A DNA stretch of 21,887 nucleotides from Candidatus Shapirobacteria bacterium (GTDB lineage: Bacteria > Patescibacteriota > Microgenomatia > UBA12405). Both the position numbers and the translations under genes were made by a program. The notes beneath the pieces were generated by a model, which did no database searches, was not told the DNA's origin, and saw nothing but the letters and a program-made list of their open reading frames with translations. This document shows positions 6,532 through 13,928 of this stretch, piece by piece (within the stretch, counting starts at the first letter, position 1; every line of letters begins with the position of its first letter). The stretch is taken from assembly GCA_028701645.1 (NCBI GenBank), contig JAQVQI010000007.1, positions 1 to 21,887 on the forward strand, read 5' to 3'.

Positions 6532-7290
6532 ATGGTTATTATAAAAAATCCTCAACAAATTGAAGGAATTCGACAATCATCTCGTTTAGCCGCCGCCACT
6601 TTAGCTTACACTGCCGGCTTTATCAAACCAGGCATTTCAACCGAAAAGCTCAACACAATTGCCCACAAATATATAGTTGACCATCACGCCATCCCTGCAC
6701 CTCTAAATTATGGTGGTTTTCCCAAAAGTATTTGCACTTCCATCAATAATGTTGTTTGTCATGGTATTCCTTCTCCAGGTCAGATTTTAAAAGAAGGGAA
6801 TATTATCAATCTCGATATAACTACCATTCTTAATGGTTTTTATGGTGATACTTCTGCAACTTATCCTGTTGGAGAAATTTCCAAAACAGCCAAAAAATTA
6901 ATCGAAGTTACCAAAAAGTCGCTTGATCTTTCAATCAAATCACTTAAACCAGGCCGAATTCTAAATGATTGTGTCGGCAAAATAATCGAGCCTTTTGTTA
7001 TTAAATATGGTTTTAGTGTTGTACGAGATCTCGGTGGCCATGGTGTCGGTCTAAAATTTCATGAAGATCCTTTTATTTTTCATTTTGACAAAAAACAAGA
7101 AAAAATTATTTTAAAACCTGGGATGATTTTTACCATCGAACCGATGATTAACGCTTCAAAAAATTATCAAGTTGTACTTGATATAAATGACAATTGGACT
7201 ATTCGGACTTTCGATGGCTCCCTCTCAGCTCAGTTTGAACATACTATTCTTATCACTCCTACCGGTTTTGAAATCCTTACTTCTTTATAA
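6532..7290 (+). CDS. map: Methionine aminopeptidase, type I
   Basis: This 252-residue dinuclear metallopeptidase removes the initiator methionine from nascent proteins. The five metal ligands are D95 and D106 (NLDITTILNGFYGDTS), H170 (GGHGVGLKFHEDP), E203 (FTIEPM) and E236 (QFEHTI). The substrate-contacting histidines are H78 (VCHGIP) and H177. There is no N-terminal zinc-finger or SH3-binding extension, so this is the short bacterial type. The start is fixed by the TATAAT box 12 bases upstream. folD follows after 61 bases, so the two may share a transcript, although the gap is repeat-filled. Confidence 0.97.
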   Translation: MVIIKNPQQIEGIRQSSRLAAATLAYTAGFIKPGISTEKLNTIAHKYIVDHHAIPAPLNYGGFPKSICTSINNVVCHGIPSPGQILKEGNIINLDITTILNGFYGDTSATYPVGEISKTAKKLIEVTKKSLDLSIKSLKPGRILNDCVGKIIEPFVIKYGFSVVRDLGGHGVGLKFHEDPFIFHFDKKQEKIILKPGMIFTIEPMINASKNYQVVLDINDNWTIRTFDGSLSAQFEHTILITPTGFEILTSL

Positions 7291-7351
7291 TATTATTTAT
7301 TATTTATTTATTTTGGCTACTTACTAAGAGCTACTAGCTATTTACCAAACT
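7291..7351 (+). repeat. Heptamer-period repeats filling the map-folD gap
   Basis: Two period-7 blocks fill the gap. TATTATT-type units start at 7291, 7298 and 7305. CTAnnnn units start at 7317, 7324, 7331 and 7338 (CTACTTA, CTAAGAG, CTACTAG, CTATTTA), and the next heptamer abuts the folD ATG at 7352. The first block is low-complexity A/T and may be chance; the second is more convincing. Confidence 0.55.
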
Positions 7352-8191
7352 ATGATTCTTCTCGACGGCAAATCTTTATCCGAAAAAATCTTATCTAATT
7401 TATCATTTGAAATGAGAAATTCTAAATTAGAAATTAATCTTGATATTATTCTAGTTGGTGATGATCCTGCCAGTTTAAAATATGTTGAATTAAAACAAAC
7501 TAAAGCTCTAAAAATTGGTATCGGAGGTCAAATTCACCACCTCAAACAAGATGTAACTACTATTGATGTTTTAAACTTAATAGACCAACTTAATCAAGAC
7601 ACTAGCGTTACGGCTTTTATGGTTCAGCTTCCACTTCCTTCACAAATCGACACCGACAAAGTTTTGTTGTCCATAAATCCAAAAAAAGATGCCGATGGTC
7701 TAAACCCCCTTAATTTAGCTCTATTATTTCAAAAAAATATTGATGCCATTCCTTCAGCCACATCTCTTGGAATAATTAAACTATTAGAAGAATACAAAAT
7801 TGATCTTAATGGTAAAAAAGCCGTAATAATTGGTCGAAGCCCAGACGTGAGTCTACCACTCTTTGCCCAGCTTATGGCCAAAAACTGTACTGTTACTATA
7901 TGCCATTCCTATACTAAAAATATGTCCCAAATTTGTCGGGAAGCTGATATTTTAATCTCTGCTATTGGTAAACCCAAGTTTTTGGGTAGGGAGTATGTCA
8001 AAAAAGATGCCGTCGTTGTTGATGTCGGCTATGCCATTGATCCTGTCACGGGTAAAACTAGTGGTGATTTTGATTTTGACACTATTCAAGACTTAGTCAG
8101 TTATATTACTCCAGTACCAGGAGGGGTTGGGCCTATGACTGTTGTCTCACTACTACTAAATACGGTAACAATTGCCAAAAACAGTATCTAA
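7352..8191 (+). CDS. folD: Bifunctional methylenetetrahydrofolate dehydrogenase / methenyltetrahydrofolate cyclohydrolase
   Basis: This 279-residue cytoplasmic enzyme interconverts 5,10-methylene-, 5,10-methenyl- and 10-formyl-tetrahydrofolate, supplying one-carbon units for purine synthesis and formyl-Met-tRNA. Visible motifs are the catalytic Y44-x3-K48 in YVELKQTKA, VQLPLP (91-96, with Q92), KDADGLNP (D115 matching the folate-binding Asp) and the C-terminal TPVPGGVGPMTV. The NAD(P) loop reads GRSPDVSLP, where most homologues have GRSxxVGxP, so a Ser replaces the usual Gly; the effect on cofactor choice is unknown. The Shine-Dalgarno-free start directly follows a heptamer repeat, and no convincing -10 box is present, so it may be read from the map promoter. 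Confidence 0.96.
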   Translation: MILLDGKSLSEKILSNLSFEMRNSKLEINLDIILVGDDPASLKYVELKQTKALKIGIGGQIHHLKQDVTTIDVLNLIDQLNQDTSVTAFMVQLPLPSQIDTDKVLLSINPKKDADGLNPLNLALLFQKNIDAIPSATSLGIIKLLEEYKIDLNGKKAVIIGRSPDVSLPLFAQLMAKNCTVTICHSYTKNMSQICREADILISAIGKPKFLGREYVKKDAVVVDVGYAIDPVTGKTSGDFDFDTIQDLVSYITPVPGGVGPMTVVSLLLNTVTIAKNSI

Positions 8192-8213
8192 ACTTTACAA
8201 ACTTTGTAAGTTT
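8190..8213 (+). other. Hairpin over the folD stop codon
   Basis: AAACTT (8190-8195) and ACAA (8197-8200) pair with TTGT (8204-8207) and AAGTTT (8208-8213), leaving a one-base bulge at 8196 and a 3-base loop. It lies over the folD TAA and overlaps the first base of the TGATAAACT box of the next gene. There is no T tract, so it is either a weak terminator or an operator-like palindrome. Confidence 0.45.
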
Positions 8214-8221
8214 GATAAACT
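8213..8221 (+). promoter_or_regulatory. Extended -10 box of the thioredoxin-fold gene (leaderless)
   Basis: TGA-TAAACT ends seven bases before the ATG at 8229, matching in sequence and spacing the box of the methyltransferase gene at 5880-5888. It supports 8229 rather than 8172 as the start. Confidence 0.5.
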
Positions 8222-8228
8222 AAATTAC

Positions 8229-8468
8229 ATGCGTATTCAATTATACGATCGAGGTAGCCCTCAAGGTAAGAAATTATTTGCTGATCTGCAAAATCTATGT
8301 AAGAGGCTGCAAATCGATTACGATCCAGAATATGTTCAGGATATGGCTAGGGTTTATAGTATGGGAATTCAGGGTAAATCAGTCTTATTAATTGACGGAG
8401 AAGTCGTCTTTGTTGATCGCTACCCAAAGCCTCAAGAACTCGAAACCATTATCACAGAATATCTATAA
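8229..8468 (+). CDS. Small thioredoxin-fold protein lacking the redox CXXC motif
   Basis: This 79-residue protein follows the plan of the small archaeal-type thioredoxins (redox-active disulfide protein 2): a first strand (IQLYDRG), the active-site turn, a helix, a middle strand, then the signature VLLIDGEVVFVDRYPKPQELETII. Where relatives have CPNC or CPKC, it reads SPQG (GSPQGKKL), and where they have the cis-Pro of STPALVIDG it reads GKSVLLIDG. Only one Cys (NLCKR) remains. Disulfide exchange through a CXXC is therefore ruled out. A structural, binding or regulatory role is possible but unknown. An in-frame ATG at 8172 lies inside folD and would add a non-homologous extension, so I start at 8229, where a -10 box is correctly placed. 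Confidence 0.72.
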   Translation: MRIQLYDRGSPQGKKLFADLQNLCKRLQIDYDPEYVQDMARVYSMGIQGKSVLLIDGEVVFVDRYPKPQELETIITEYL

Positions 8469-8484
8469 AGACTGTCGATAAAAA

Positions 8485-8498
8485 TTAGATATTAGGAA
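8485..8498 (+). repeat. Heptamer repeat, TTAGAAA type, 2 units
   Basis: Two adjacent units, TTAGATA and TTAGGAA, lie 16 bases after the thioredoxin-like stop codon. They precede the TTGAAAA array at 8519, the reverse order of the 1040 and 1100 pair. Confidence 0.55.
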
Positions 8499-8518
8499 TT
8501 AATTAATTTAAAAATTCA

Positions 8519-8546
8519 TTGAAAATTGGATTTTGAAAATTGAAAA
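8519..8546 (+). repeat. Heptamer tandem repeat, TTGAAAA type, 4 units
   Basis: The four units match 1040-1067 base for base, including the TTGGATT variant as second unit. The array lies in the convergent gap between the thioredoxin-like and tatD genes, 9 bases from the tatD stop codon. Confidence 0.88.
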
Positions 8547-8555
8547 TTTAAGAAT

Positions 8556-9260
8556 TTATATCTTAAACAGTCTTTTTGCGTTTCTATCAATTATCTTTTC
8601 TGTCTCCTCAAAACTATTCTCCCAAATCTCTGCCACTTTTTTATAAATATATTTTATATATGCCGGTTTATTTGCTTTTCCTCGAAAGGGTATAGGTGTC
8701 AAATATGGGCAATCAGTTTCCAGGACTAATCTCTCTTTTGGTATGTTTTTAACCACACTTACCAACCCGTCTTCATAGGTTAAATTGCCATCAATTCCAA
8801 AATAAAAGTTTAAATCAATCACTTTTTTAATTCTCTTTACTCCACCCGCATAACAATGGAACACCCCTGTTATGTTTTTGTATTCTTTTAGAACTTCTAT
8901 TGTCTCATCAACCGCCTTTCTGGCATGAATTATTAAAGGTAATTTATATTTTTGAGCCAATTCAATTTGTTTTCTAAAAACAACTATTTGGGTTTCTTTG
9001 TCATAATTTTCGTCTGAATAATCGAGACCACACTCTCCAATTGCCACTATATTTTTTTCTATTAAGGCTTCTAGTTCGTCGACTCCATCAGTAGGGGATT
9101 GAGGGTGAATTCCAATTGCTGGATATAAAAAATCGTATTTTTGGGCTAATATCGTATTTTTATGGGCACTTTCAAAATCAGAAGAGGCCAAAATCACCTT
9201 GTCGACCTCCCCTATAGTGTCGCACAATATTTCGTCCAAATGAGCATGGGAATCGATCAT
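8556..9260 (-). CDS. tatD: TatD-family metal-dependent hydrolase / DNase
   Basis: This 234-residue TIM-barrel hydrolase of the amidohydrolase superfamily has relatives that act as 3'-5' exonucleases on DNA or RNA. Metal ligands are visible: H5 and H7 (MIDSHAHLD), E76 (AIGECGLDY), H112 (IIHARKA), H135 (VFHCYAGG) and D183 (ETDCPYLTP). The C-terminal KANKPAYIKYI block is typical. It is about 20-30 residues shorter than common homologues, without loss of a motif. Its ATG overlaps the metG stop by one base (TAATG), implying translational coupling. A metG-tatD neighbourhood is common in bacteria. Confidence 0.93.
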   Translation of the reverse strand: MIDSHAHLDEILCDTIGEVDKVILASSDFESAHKNTILAQKYDFLYPAIGIHPQSPTDGVDELEALIEKNIVAIGECGLDYSDENYDKETQIVVFRKQIELAQKYKLPLIIHARKAVDETIEVLKEYKNITGVFHCYAGGVKRIKKVIDLNFYFGIDGNLTYEDGLVSVVKNIPKERLVLETDCPYLTPIPFRGKANKPAYIKYIYKKVAEIWENSFEETEKIIDRNAKRLFKI

Positions 9261-10699
9261 TATTTTATTCTTGGAAATAATGGAGCATCGAGTATTTTTA
9301 CTTTATTTTCAAAACAATTCTCAATTTTTTGTACCACTTCCGGCATTATCGATTTTAGATGAAGCGAGGCACTTAGTATATTTTTGATACAGTAATCTAA
9401 AACTTCAATTCTTTTTGGATCGTTATTATCTAATTTCCATGGTGCAATTTCATTTAGCTTTGCGTTTGAACTATCAATATATTTATCAAAAACTAATCCA
9501 ATTGCTTCATCAAATCTAAAATTATCAATTAATTCCACATATTTTTGATTTAGACTTTCCGTTTTGCCTGCCCGCCAAGACTGCGAAGTTGTCGGCAATT
9601 CTAACCCTTCGGCTAATTTTGCCACTCTCGACACCAGATTCCCCAAATTGTTGGCCAAATCAGCATTGTATTTTTCTTTAAATCTTTCAATCCCCACATC
9701 ACTATCATTTTCGGTCGGGAACGATCTGGCAATCAGATATCTAGTTCCATCAACTCCAAAAAGATCAATTAGTTGTTGTGGTGAGATTACATTTCCCAAA
9801 GATTTTGACATTTTTTGTCCATCTACCATGTAAAAGCTATGAATATAAACTTGTTTTGGTAATTTATCCACTTCAAATCCAGCTGATAATAGCATCGCTT
9901 GCCAAATTACTGTATGAAACCATAAAATTTCTTTACCAATCAAGTGTACATTTGCTGGCCAAAAATCCTCTTTTGCCTCAAGAAATTGAGTTGCACTATA
10001 ATAATTAATCAAAGCATCAAACCAAACATAGACTGTTTGTTTTTTATCCCAGGGGACACTAATCCCCCACTCAACGTTTTCTCGAGACAGCGAAATATCT
10101 CTCACTCCCGCTTTTAACTTGGCTAGAATTTCAGATTTTTTTCCAATCGGACTAATATAATTAGTCTTATCGTTTTCGATTAATTCAATTAATTTTGGAA
10201 CATATTTACTTAGTCTAAAAAACCAGTTTTCCTCGGATTTTTTGACTGTTTTTTCTATTGGATGAAGCGGACAATGACCATCAACCATTTCTGTCTCGGT
10301 TAAAAATTTTTCGCAACCGACACAATACCAGCCTTCATATTTGTCTTTATAAGCATCGCCATTATCATAAATTAGCTGCAATAACTCTTGGACTACCTTT
10401 TCATGGCGCTTATCAGTTGTTCTAATAAAAAAATCAAAATCAATGTTTAAGTTTTTCCAGGCTTCTTCAAATCTAGGTGAGATTTTATCACAATAATCAA
10501 TCGGTTTAAGATTTTCTTTTGCTGCTGATTCGGCTACTTTTTGACCATGCTCGTCGGTCCCGGTTAAAAAAAATACTTCATCTCCGATAATTTTGTGAGT
10601 TCTGGCCACAATATCAGCCGCAACTGTAGTACAAGTGTGTCCAATGTGGGGGATATCGTTGATGTAATAAATCGGGGTAGTAATAAAAAATTTTTTCAT
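9260..10699 (-). CDS. metG: Methionyl-tRNA synthetase
   Basis: This 479-residue class I aminoacyl-tRNA synthetase charges tRNA-Met. It has the HIGH signature (18-21), the GTDEHG block (47-52), a zinc knuckle formed by C126, C129, C143 and H146 (CVGC and CPLH), the WFDALINYYSA block and KMSKS at 296-300. The Cys3His zinc pattern occurs in Thermus- and Aquifex-type enzymes. There is no C-terminal EMAP/OB-fold tRNA-binding domain, so this is the short form. It is the middle gene of a leftward rpsT-metG-tatD operon, starting 9 bases after the rpsT stop and overlapping tatD by one base. Confidence 0.98.
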   Translation of the reverse strand: MKKFFITTPIYYINDIPHIGHTCTTVAADIVARTHKIIGDEVFFLTGTDEHGQKVAESAAKENLKPIDYCDKISPRFEEAWKNLNIDFDFFIRTTDKRHEKVVQELLQLIYDNGDAYKDKYEGWYCVGCEKFLTETEMVDGHCPLHPIEKTVKKSEENWFFRLSKYVPKLIELIENDKTNYISPIGKKSEILAKLKAGVRDISLSRENVEWGISVPWDKKQTVYVWFDALINYYSATQFLEAKEDFWPANVHLIGKEILWFHTVIWQAMLLSAGFEVDKLPKQVYIHSFYMVDGQKMSKSLGNVISPQQLIDLFGVDGTRYLIARSFPTENDSDVGIERFKEKYNADLANNLGNLVSRVAKLAEGLELPTTSQSWRAGKTESLNQKYVELIDNFRFDEAIGLVFDKYIDSSNAKLNEIAPWKLDNNDPKRIEVLDYCIKNILSASLHLKSIMPEVVQKIENCFENKVKILDAPLFPRIK

Positions 10700-10708
10700 C
10701 TCAATTCT

Positions 10709-11020
10709 TTATTTTACTACTTTTCTTTTTGCTGGAGTTTTTTTTACTGTTTTTTTTGTTTTAGTGATAGCAACAGCAGCTTTTCCTGATTTTAGTTGTT
10801 TTGCAAACTTAGCTTTTAATCTTGAGCCTTTATTAAAATGATAAAGACCAGACTTTACCGCTTTGTCTACCAGAGAATAGGCTTCTTTTAACCCTTCTGG
10901 TGTTGGTTTCGTCAAAAATTTCTTAATAGTCAATTTGACCTTATTTTTGAACAAAACATTTTCCTTGTAATTTTTCAAGGACTTTCTTTGTGATTTTTTT
11001 GCAGATAAACTTATTGGCAT
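10709..11020 (-). CDS. rpsT: Small ribosomal subunit protein bS20
   Basis: This 103-residue, highly basic helical protein binds 16S rRNA in the body of the 30S subunit. Family features are the N-terminal SAKKSQRKS block, the basic helix KVKLTIKKFL and the conserved SLVDKAVKSGLYHFNKGSRLKAKFAKQL region. The last 25 or so residues form a Lys/Thr/Val tail (TKKTVKKTPAKRKVVK), longer than in E. coli S20 and probably disordered. It is the first gene of the leftward operon with metG and tatD. Confidence 0.93.
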   Translation of the reverse strand: MPISLSAKKSQRKSLKNYKENVLFKNKVKLTIKKFLTKPTPEGLKEAYSLVDKAVKSGLYHFNKGSRLKAKFAKQLKSGKAAVAITKTKKTVKKTPAKRKVVK

Positions 11021-11027
11021 GACAGTT

Positions 11028-11033
11028 ATTTTA
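11028..11033 (-). promoter_or_regulatory. -10 box of the rpsT operon (leaderless)
   Basis: On the minus strand TAAAAT ends seven bases before the ATG at 11020, so the rpsT-metG-tatD mRNA probably starts at the rpsT start codon. That would leave no leader for classical S20 autoregulation. Confidence 0.55.
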
Positions 11034-11061
11034 TCTTATATAAATTATATTTACAAGAATT

Positions 11062-11067
11062 TATAAT
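11062..11067 (+). promoter_or_regulatory. -10 box of murJ (leaderless)
   Basis: A perfect TATAAT is followed by exactly six bases and then the ATG at 11074, the same geometry as at map. Confidence 0.68.
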
Positions 11068-11073
11068 AATCAC

Positions 11074-12687
11074 ATGAGAATTATCAAGAGACTACTGTCG
11101 TTAATCCACAAAAAACAGTCGACAATTTTGTCAGCCTCATTAGTTTTAGCGATTACATTCGGAATTTCAGCGATTCTTGGATTTTTGCGAAGTCGTTTTT
11201 TATATGCCACTTTTTATAAATGTTGTGTTGCTCAACTTGATGTTTACAACGCTGCCTTTCGTTTACCAGATTTAATTTTTAAGTTACTTGTAACAGGGGC
11301 TTTGTCGGCTTCCTTTATCCCAGTTTTTTCTAGTTACCTTCATAAAAACGAAAATAAAGCTTATGAAATTGCCAGCAGTGTCATTAATATTCTTCTAATT
11401 GTTTTTTTTATTGTCGCCATAATCGTATTGATTTTTGCCAGACCCCTTACAAATCTAATTGCTAGTGGTTTTTCTGTTGAGCAACTTGATCTGATGACAA
11501 ATCTAACCAGAATTCTTCTTCTGGCCCAAATTTTCTTTTTATTAAGTAATTTTATTTCTGCTATTTTACAGGTAAATCAAGCATTTATTGCCCCTTCATT
11601 ATCTCCAATTGTCTATAACCTCTTTATTATATTAAGTATTTTTACTTTAGCTCCACTTTTTGGAATCTATGGGGTTGTTTACGGCGCTGTAATTGGCGCT
11701 TTCTTTCATTTAGCTATTCAAATTCCCTCAGTTCGTCGTCAGGGATTTAAATATTCTTTAGCTGTTAATATCAAAAACAGCGGAGTAAGAGAAATTTTCC
11801 GCTTAATGGTTCCCAGGAGTTTATCTCTTGGCTTGGGGGAGATTGAAAATACTGTTACTCTGTTTTTTGCCAGCACTCTTGCTTCTGGGTCAATTTCTTT
11901 ATTAAATCTTGCCTTACAACTTATGTATCTACCAAGTCGAATTTTTGGTACCACTATTGGACAGGCTTCGTTGCCTATCCTTTCAAAAAATATTGCCAGA
12001 AATGAATTAGACCTTTTTAGAAAAACAGTCAACCGAATCATGACTCAAAGCTTGTTTATTGCCCTACCTATAAGTGTCATAATTTTAATTCAAAGAGTAT
12101 TACTCGTCCGTCTTTTATTTGGATCGAGACATTTTCCTTGGCTGGCCACTTTACTTACGGCCAAGATTTTAGCTTTTCTAACTCCCGCCATTGTTTGTCA
12201 AGCTATTATTCAAATTTTAATTAGATCTTTTTATGCCCTTCACAATACCAAAATCCCTTTTAAAGTATCTTTTGTCTCCCTGATTTTTAATGTCATTAGT
12301 AGTTTTTGTTTTATTAATTTTACCAATCTTGGGGTTGTTGGCTTGGCCATAAGTTCCAGCATTACTAATATCGTCCAATTGACTGGATTGTTGTACTTTT
12401 TTATCAAAATTGTCGATGGTATTGATTGGGCTCAAACCATCAAAAAAATAAACAAAATTATTATTTCTTCGATTGTCACTGGTATTTTTGCTTGGATTAG
12501 TATGAAAATACTTGATTTGTTTGTCTTCAATACAACTAAAACTATTCCTTTAGCGATTGTTTTTTCACTATCAAGTATTGTTGGGATTGCTGTTTATTTT
12601 TTATCTGCAAAATTACTTAAAATTGAAGAGTATCAAGATTACAAAAAATATTTATTAAAAACTAAGGATTTTCTTTTCACAAAATAG
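11074..12687 (+). CDS. murJ: Lipid II flippase MurJ (MviN family)
   Basis: This 537-residue polytopic membrane protein, of about 14 predicted helices, belongs to the MOP superfamily and flips the lipid-linked peptidoglycan precursor to the outer face of the membrane. The N-terminal segment GISAILGFLRSRFLYATFY, then DVYNAAFRLPDLIFKLLVTGALSASFIPVFSSYL, is the family signature. It includes the conserved Arg of the GFLR motif and the ALSASFIPVF block. Internal landmarks such as LNLALQLMYLPSRIFGTTIGQASLPILS also match. Its presence implies a peptidoglycan wall. The pil-like operon starts 17 bases after its stop but has its own -10 box overlapping that junction. Confidence 0.96.
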   Translation: MRIIKRLLSLIHKKQSTILSASLVLAITFGISAILGFLRSRFLYATFYKCCVAQLDVYNAAFRLPDLIFKLLVTGALSASFIPVFSSYLHKNENKAYEIASSVINILLIVFFIVAIIVLIFARPLTNLIASGFSVEQLDLMTNLTRILLLAQIFFLLSNFISAILQVNQAFIAPSLSPIVYNLFIILSIFTLAPLFGIYGVVYGAVIGAFFHLAIQIPSVRRQGFKYSLAVNIKNSGVREIFRLMVPRSLSLGLGEIENTVTLFFASTLASGSISLLNLALQLMYLPSRIFGTTIGQASLPILSKNIARNELDLFRKTVNRIMTQSLFIALPISVIILIQRVLLVRLLFGSRHFPWLATLLTAKILAFLTPAIVCQAIIQILIRSFYALHNTKIPFKVSFVSLIFNVISSFCFINFTNLGVVGLAISSSITNIVQLTGLLYFFIKIVDGIDWAQTIKKINKIIISSIVTGIFAWISMKILDLFVFNTTKTIPLAIVFSLSSIVGIAVYFLSAKLLKIEEYQDYKKYLLKTKDFLFTK

Positions 12688-12692
12688 TCGTA

Positions 12693-12698
12693 TATACT
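12693..12698 (+). promoter_or_regulatory. -10 box of the pil-like/adhesin operon (leaderless)
   Basis: TATACT ends six bases before the ATG at 12705, in the 17-base gap after murJ. It could drive the four-gene operon independently of read-through from murJ. Confidence 0.55.
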
Positions 12699-12704
12699 GA
12701 TTAT

Positions 12705-13271
12705 ATGGCTAATAAAAAAGAGCTATCTCTTTTACCGGACGCTGATAATCCGAATTCACTTTCCACTCGAGCATTTAAATGGTTAACCACCATTGGCCGT
12801 TGGGTGATCGTCTTAACCGAACTGTTCGTCATCATTGCTTTTATTTCACGTTTCTGGCTTGATAGAAAAAATTCTGATTTGTCTGAAGTTATCCGTCAGC
12901 GGCAAGCAATTTTGGCTAGTTCTCAAGATTTTGAGACCGAATTTAATTCGTTCCAGCAAAGATTGACTTATATTAGAAATTTTTATCAAAACCAGCCAGA
13001 TTATGTTCAAAAAATTGAATATCTAGTAAAAAGTACCCCGGGAGATCTTAGCTACAAAAATATTTCTATTAAACAAGACAAAAAAGATAATAAAATTACA
13101 ATTATTGCTTCGTTGGTTGCTTTTAACGAAAAATCAATAATTGATTTTATTAACAATCTAAAACTTAATCCTAATATTGAAACATTTAGTATCAATAATA
13201 TTGAAAAAAAATCCAATGAAAACAATTTTTCTATTCTAATATCGGTTATTTTTAGTAATCTCAAAAAATAA
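12705..13271 (+). CDS. pilN: PilN-like type IV pilus inner-membrane assembly protein
   Basis: This 188-residue bitopic protein has the PilN plan: a short cytoplasmic N-terminus with an ELSLLP motif (PilN proteins typically carry INLLP, the PilM-binding peptide), one membrane helix (about 32-50), a coiled-coil stretch (about 55-95) and a small C-terminal alpha/beta domain with alternating strand and helix (ISIKQ, KITIIASLVA, IIDFINNLKLNP, IETFSI). PilN works with PilM and PilO to align the pilus machine, or the related type II secretion machine. PilO-like follows after three bases, but no PilM-like gene is in the window. Family assignment rests on architecture and context rather than strong identity. 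Confidence 0.72.
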   Translation: MANKKELSLLPDADNPNSLSTRAFKWLTTIGRWVIVLTELFVIIAFISRFWLDRKNSDLSEVIRQRQAILASSQDFETEFNSFQQRLTYIRNFYQNQPDYVQKIEYLVKSTPGDLSYKNISIKQDKKDNKITIIASLVAFNEKSIIDFINNLKLNPNIETFSINNIEKKSNENNFSILISVIFSNLKK

Positions 13272-13274
13272 ATT

Positions 13275-13928
13275 ATGATTGAAAAAACAAGCTGGTTCCA
13301 GCTCCAACCGCTTTATCGACATCTTCGTCAACAAGCTGAAAACAAAAAGACATATAAATATATCGAGATTGGTGCCACCTTTTTTTTGATTGCAATCTTT
13401 TTATCAACCGCAATCGCTCCAACTGCAAAAGCTATTTCAACTTTATTAGGAGAGATAAAATCAAAAGAGATTCTCGAAAAAAAATTAAAAAACAAAATTG
13501 ATAGCATTATTTTAGCCCAGACAAATTATTCCTTAATGCAAGAAGAGTCTCGCTATCAAATCCTTGAGTCAAGCTTTCCTTCTCGACCAAGATACTACGA
13601 CTCTGCCGTCGTTTTTTCATCGGCAGCTACACAATCAAATAATCAATTAGACCAATTATCTTTTAAGGTTGATCCAAAAGAATCGTTGGACTCAAAGCCC
13701 CAAAACCCATCATTTAGTCTTAATTCTTCAACTCAAAGTGAATATCGATCTTTATTAGACATGATAAACAAAATAAAAGACAACCGACGCCTCGTTGACA
13801 TCGAATCACTTCAAATAAGCCAAATAGACAAAAAAGAAAAATCTTCTTCAAGCTCTTCTTCTCTTATTAATCTTAGCTTATCTACTAATTTATTCTTTTT
13901 GCCAACTATTTTAAATGAACAAAAGTAA
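13275..13928 (+). CDS. pilO: PilO-like type IV pilus assembly protein
   Basis: This 217-residue protein has one membrane helix (about 32-54), a coiled coil (about 60-90) and a C-terminal domain with the PilO pattern. That pattern is a proline-containing turn (SSFPSRP), then a strand and helix (YYDSAVVFSSAATQSNNQLDQLSF), a Ser/Pro linker and the helix SEYRSLLDMINKIKDNRRLVDIESL, where PilO usually reads G-Y-x2-L-x2-F-L. A run of seven Ser lies near 190. It is predicted to pair with the upstream PilN-like protein in the membrane. Spacing is three bases after pilN, and the next gene overlaps its end by 14 bases, so expression is tightly coupled. Confidence 0.68.
   Translation: MIEKTSWFQLQPLYRHLRQQAENKKTYKYIEIGATFFLIAIFLSTAIAPTAKAISTLLGEIKSKEILEKKLKNKIDSIILAQTNYSLMQEESRYQILESSFPSRPRYYDSAVVFSSAATQSNNQLDQLSFKVDPKESLDSKPQNPSFSLNSSTQSEYRSLLDMINKIKDNRRLVDIESLQISQIDKKEKSSSSSSSLINLSLSTNLFFLPTILNEQK

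Noticed and set aside
8172..8468. Longer 98-residue version of the thioredoxin-fold gene starting at 8172
   Set aside because: The extra 19 residues lie over the folD end and the hairpin, match nothing in the thioredoxin family, and ATG 8229 has a correctly spaced extended -10 box.
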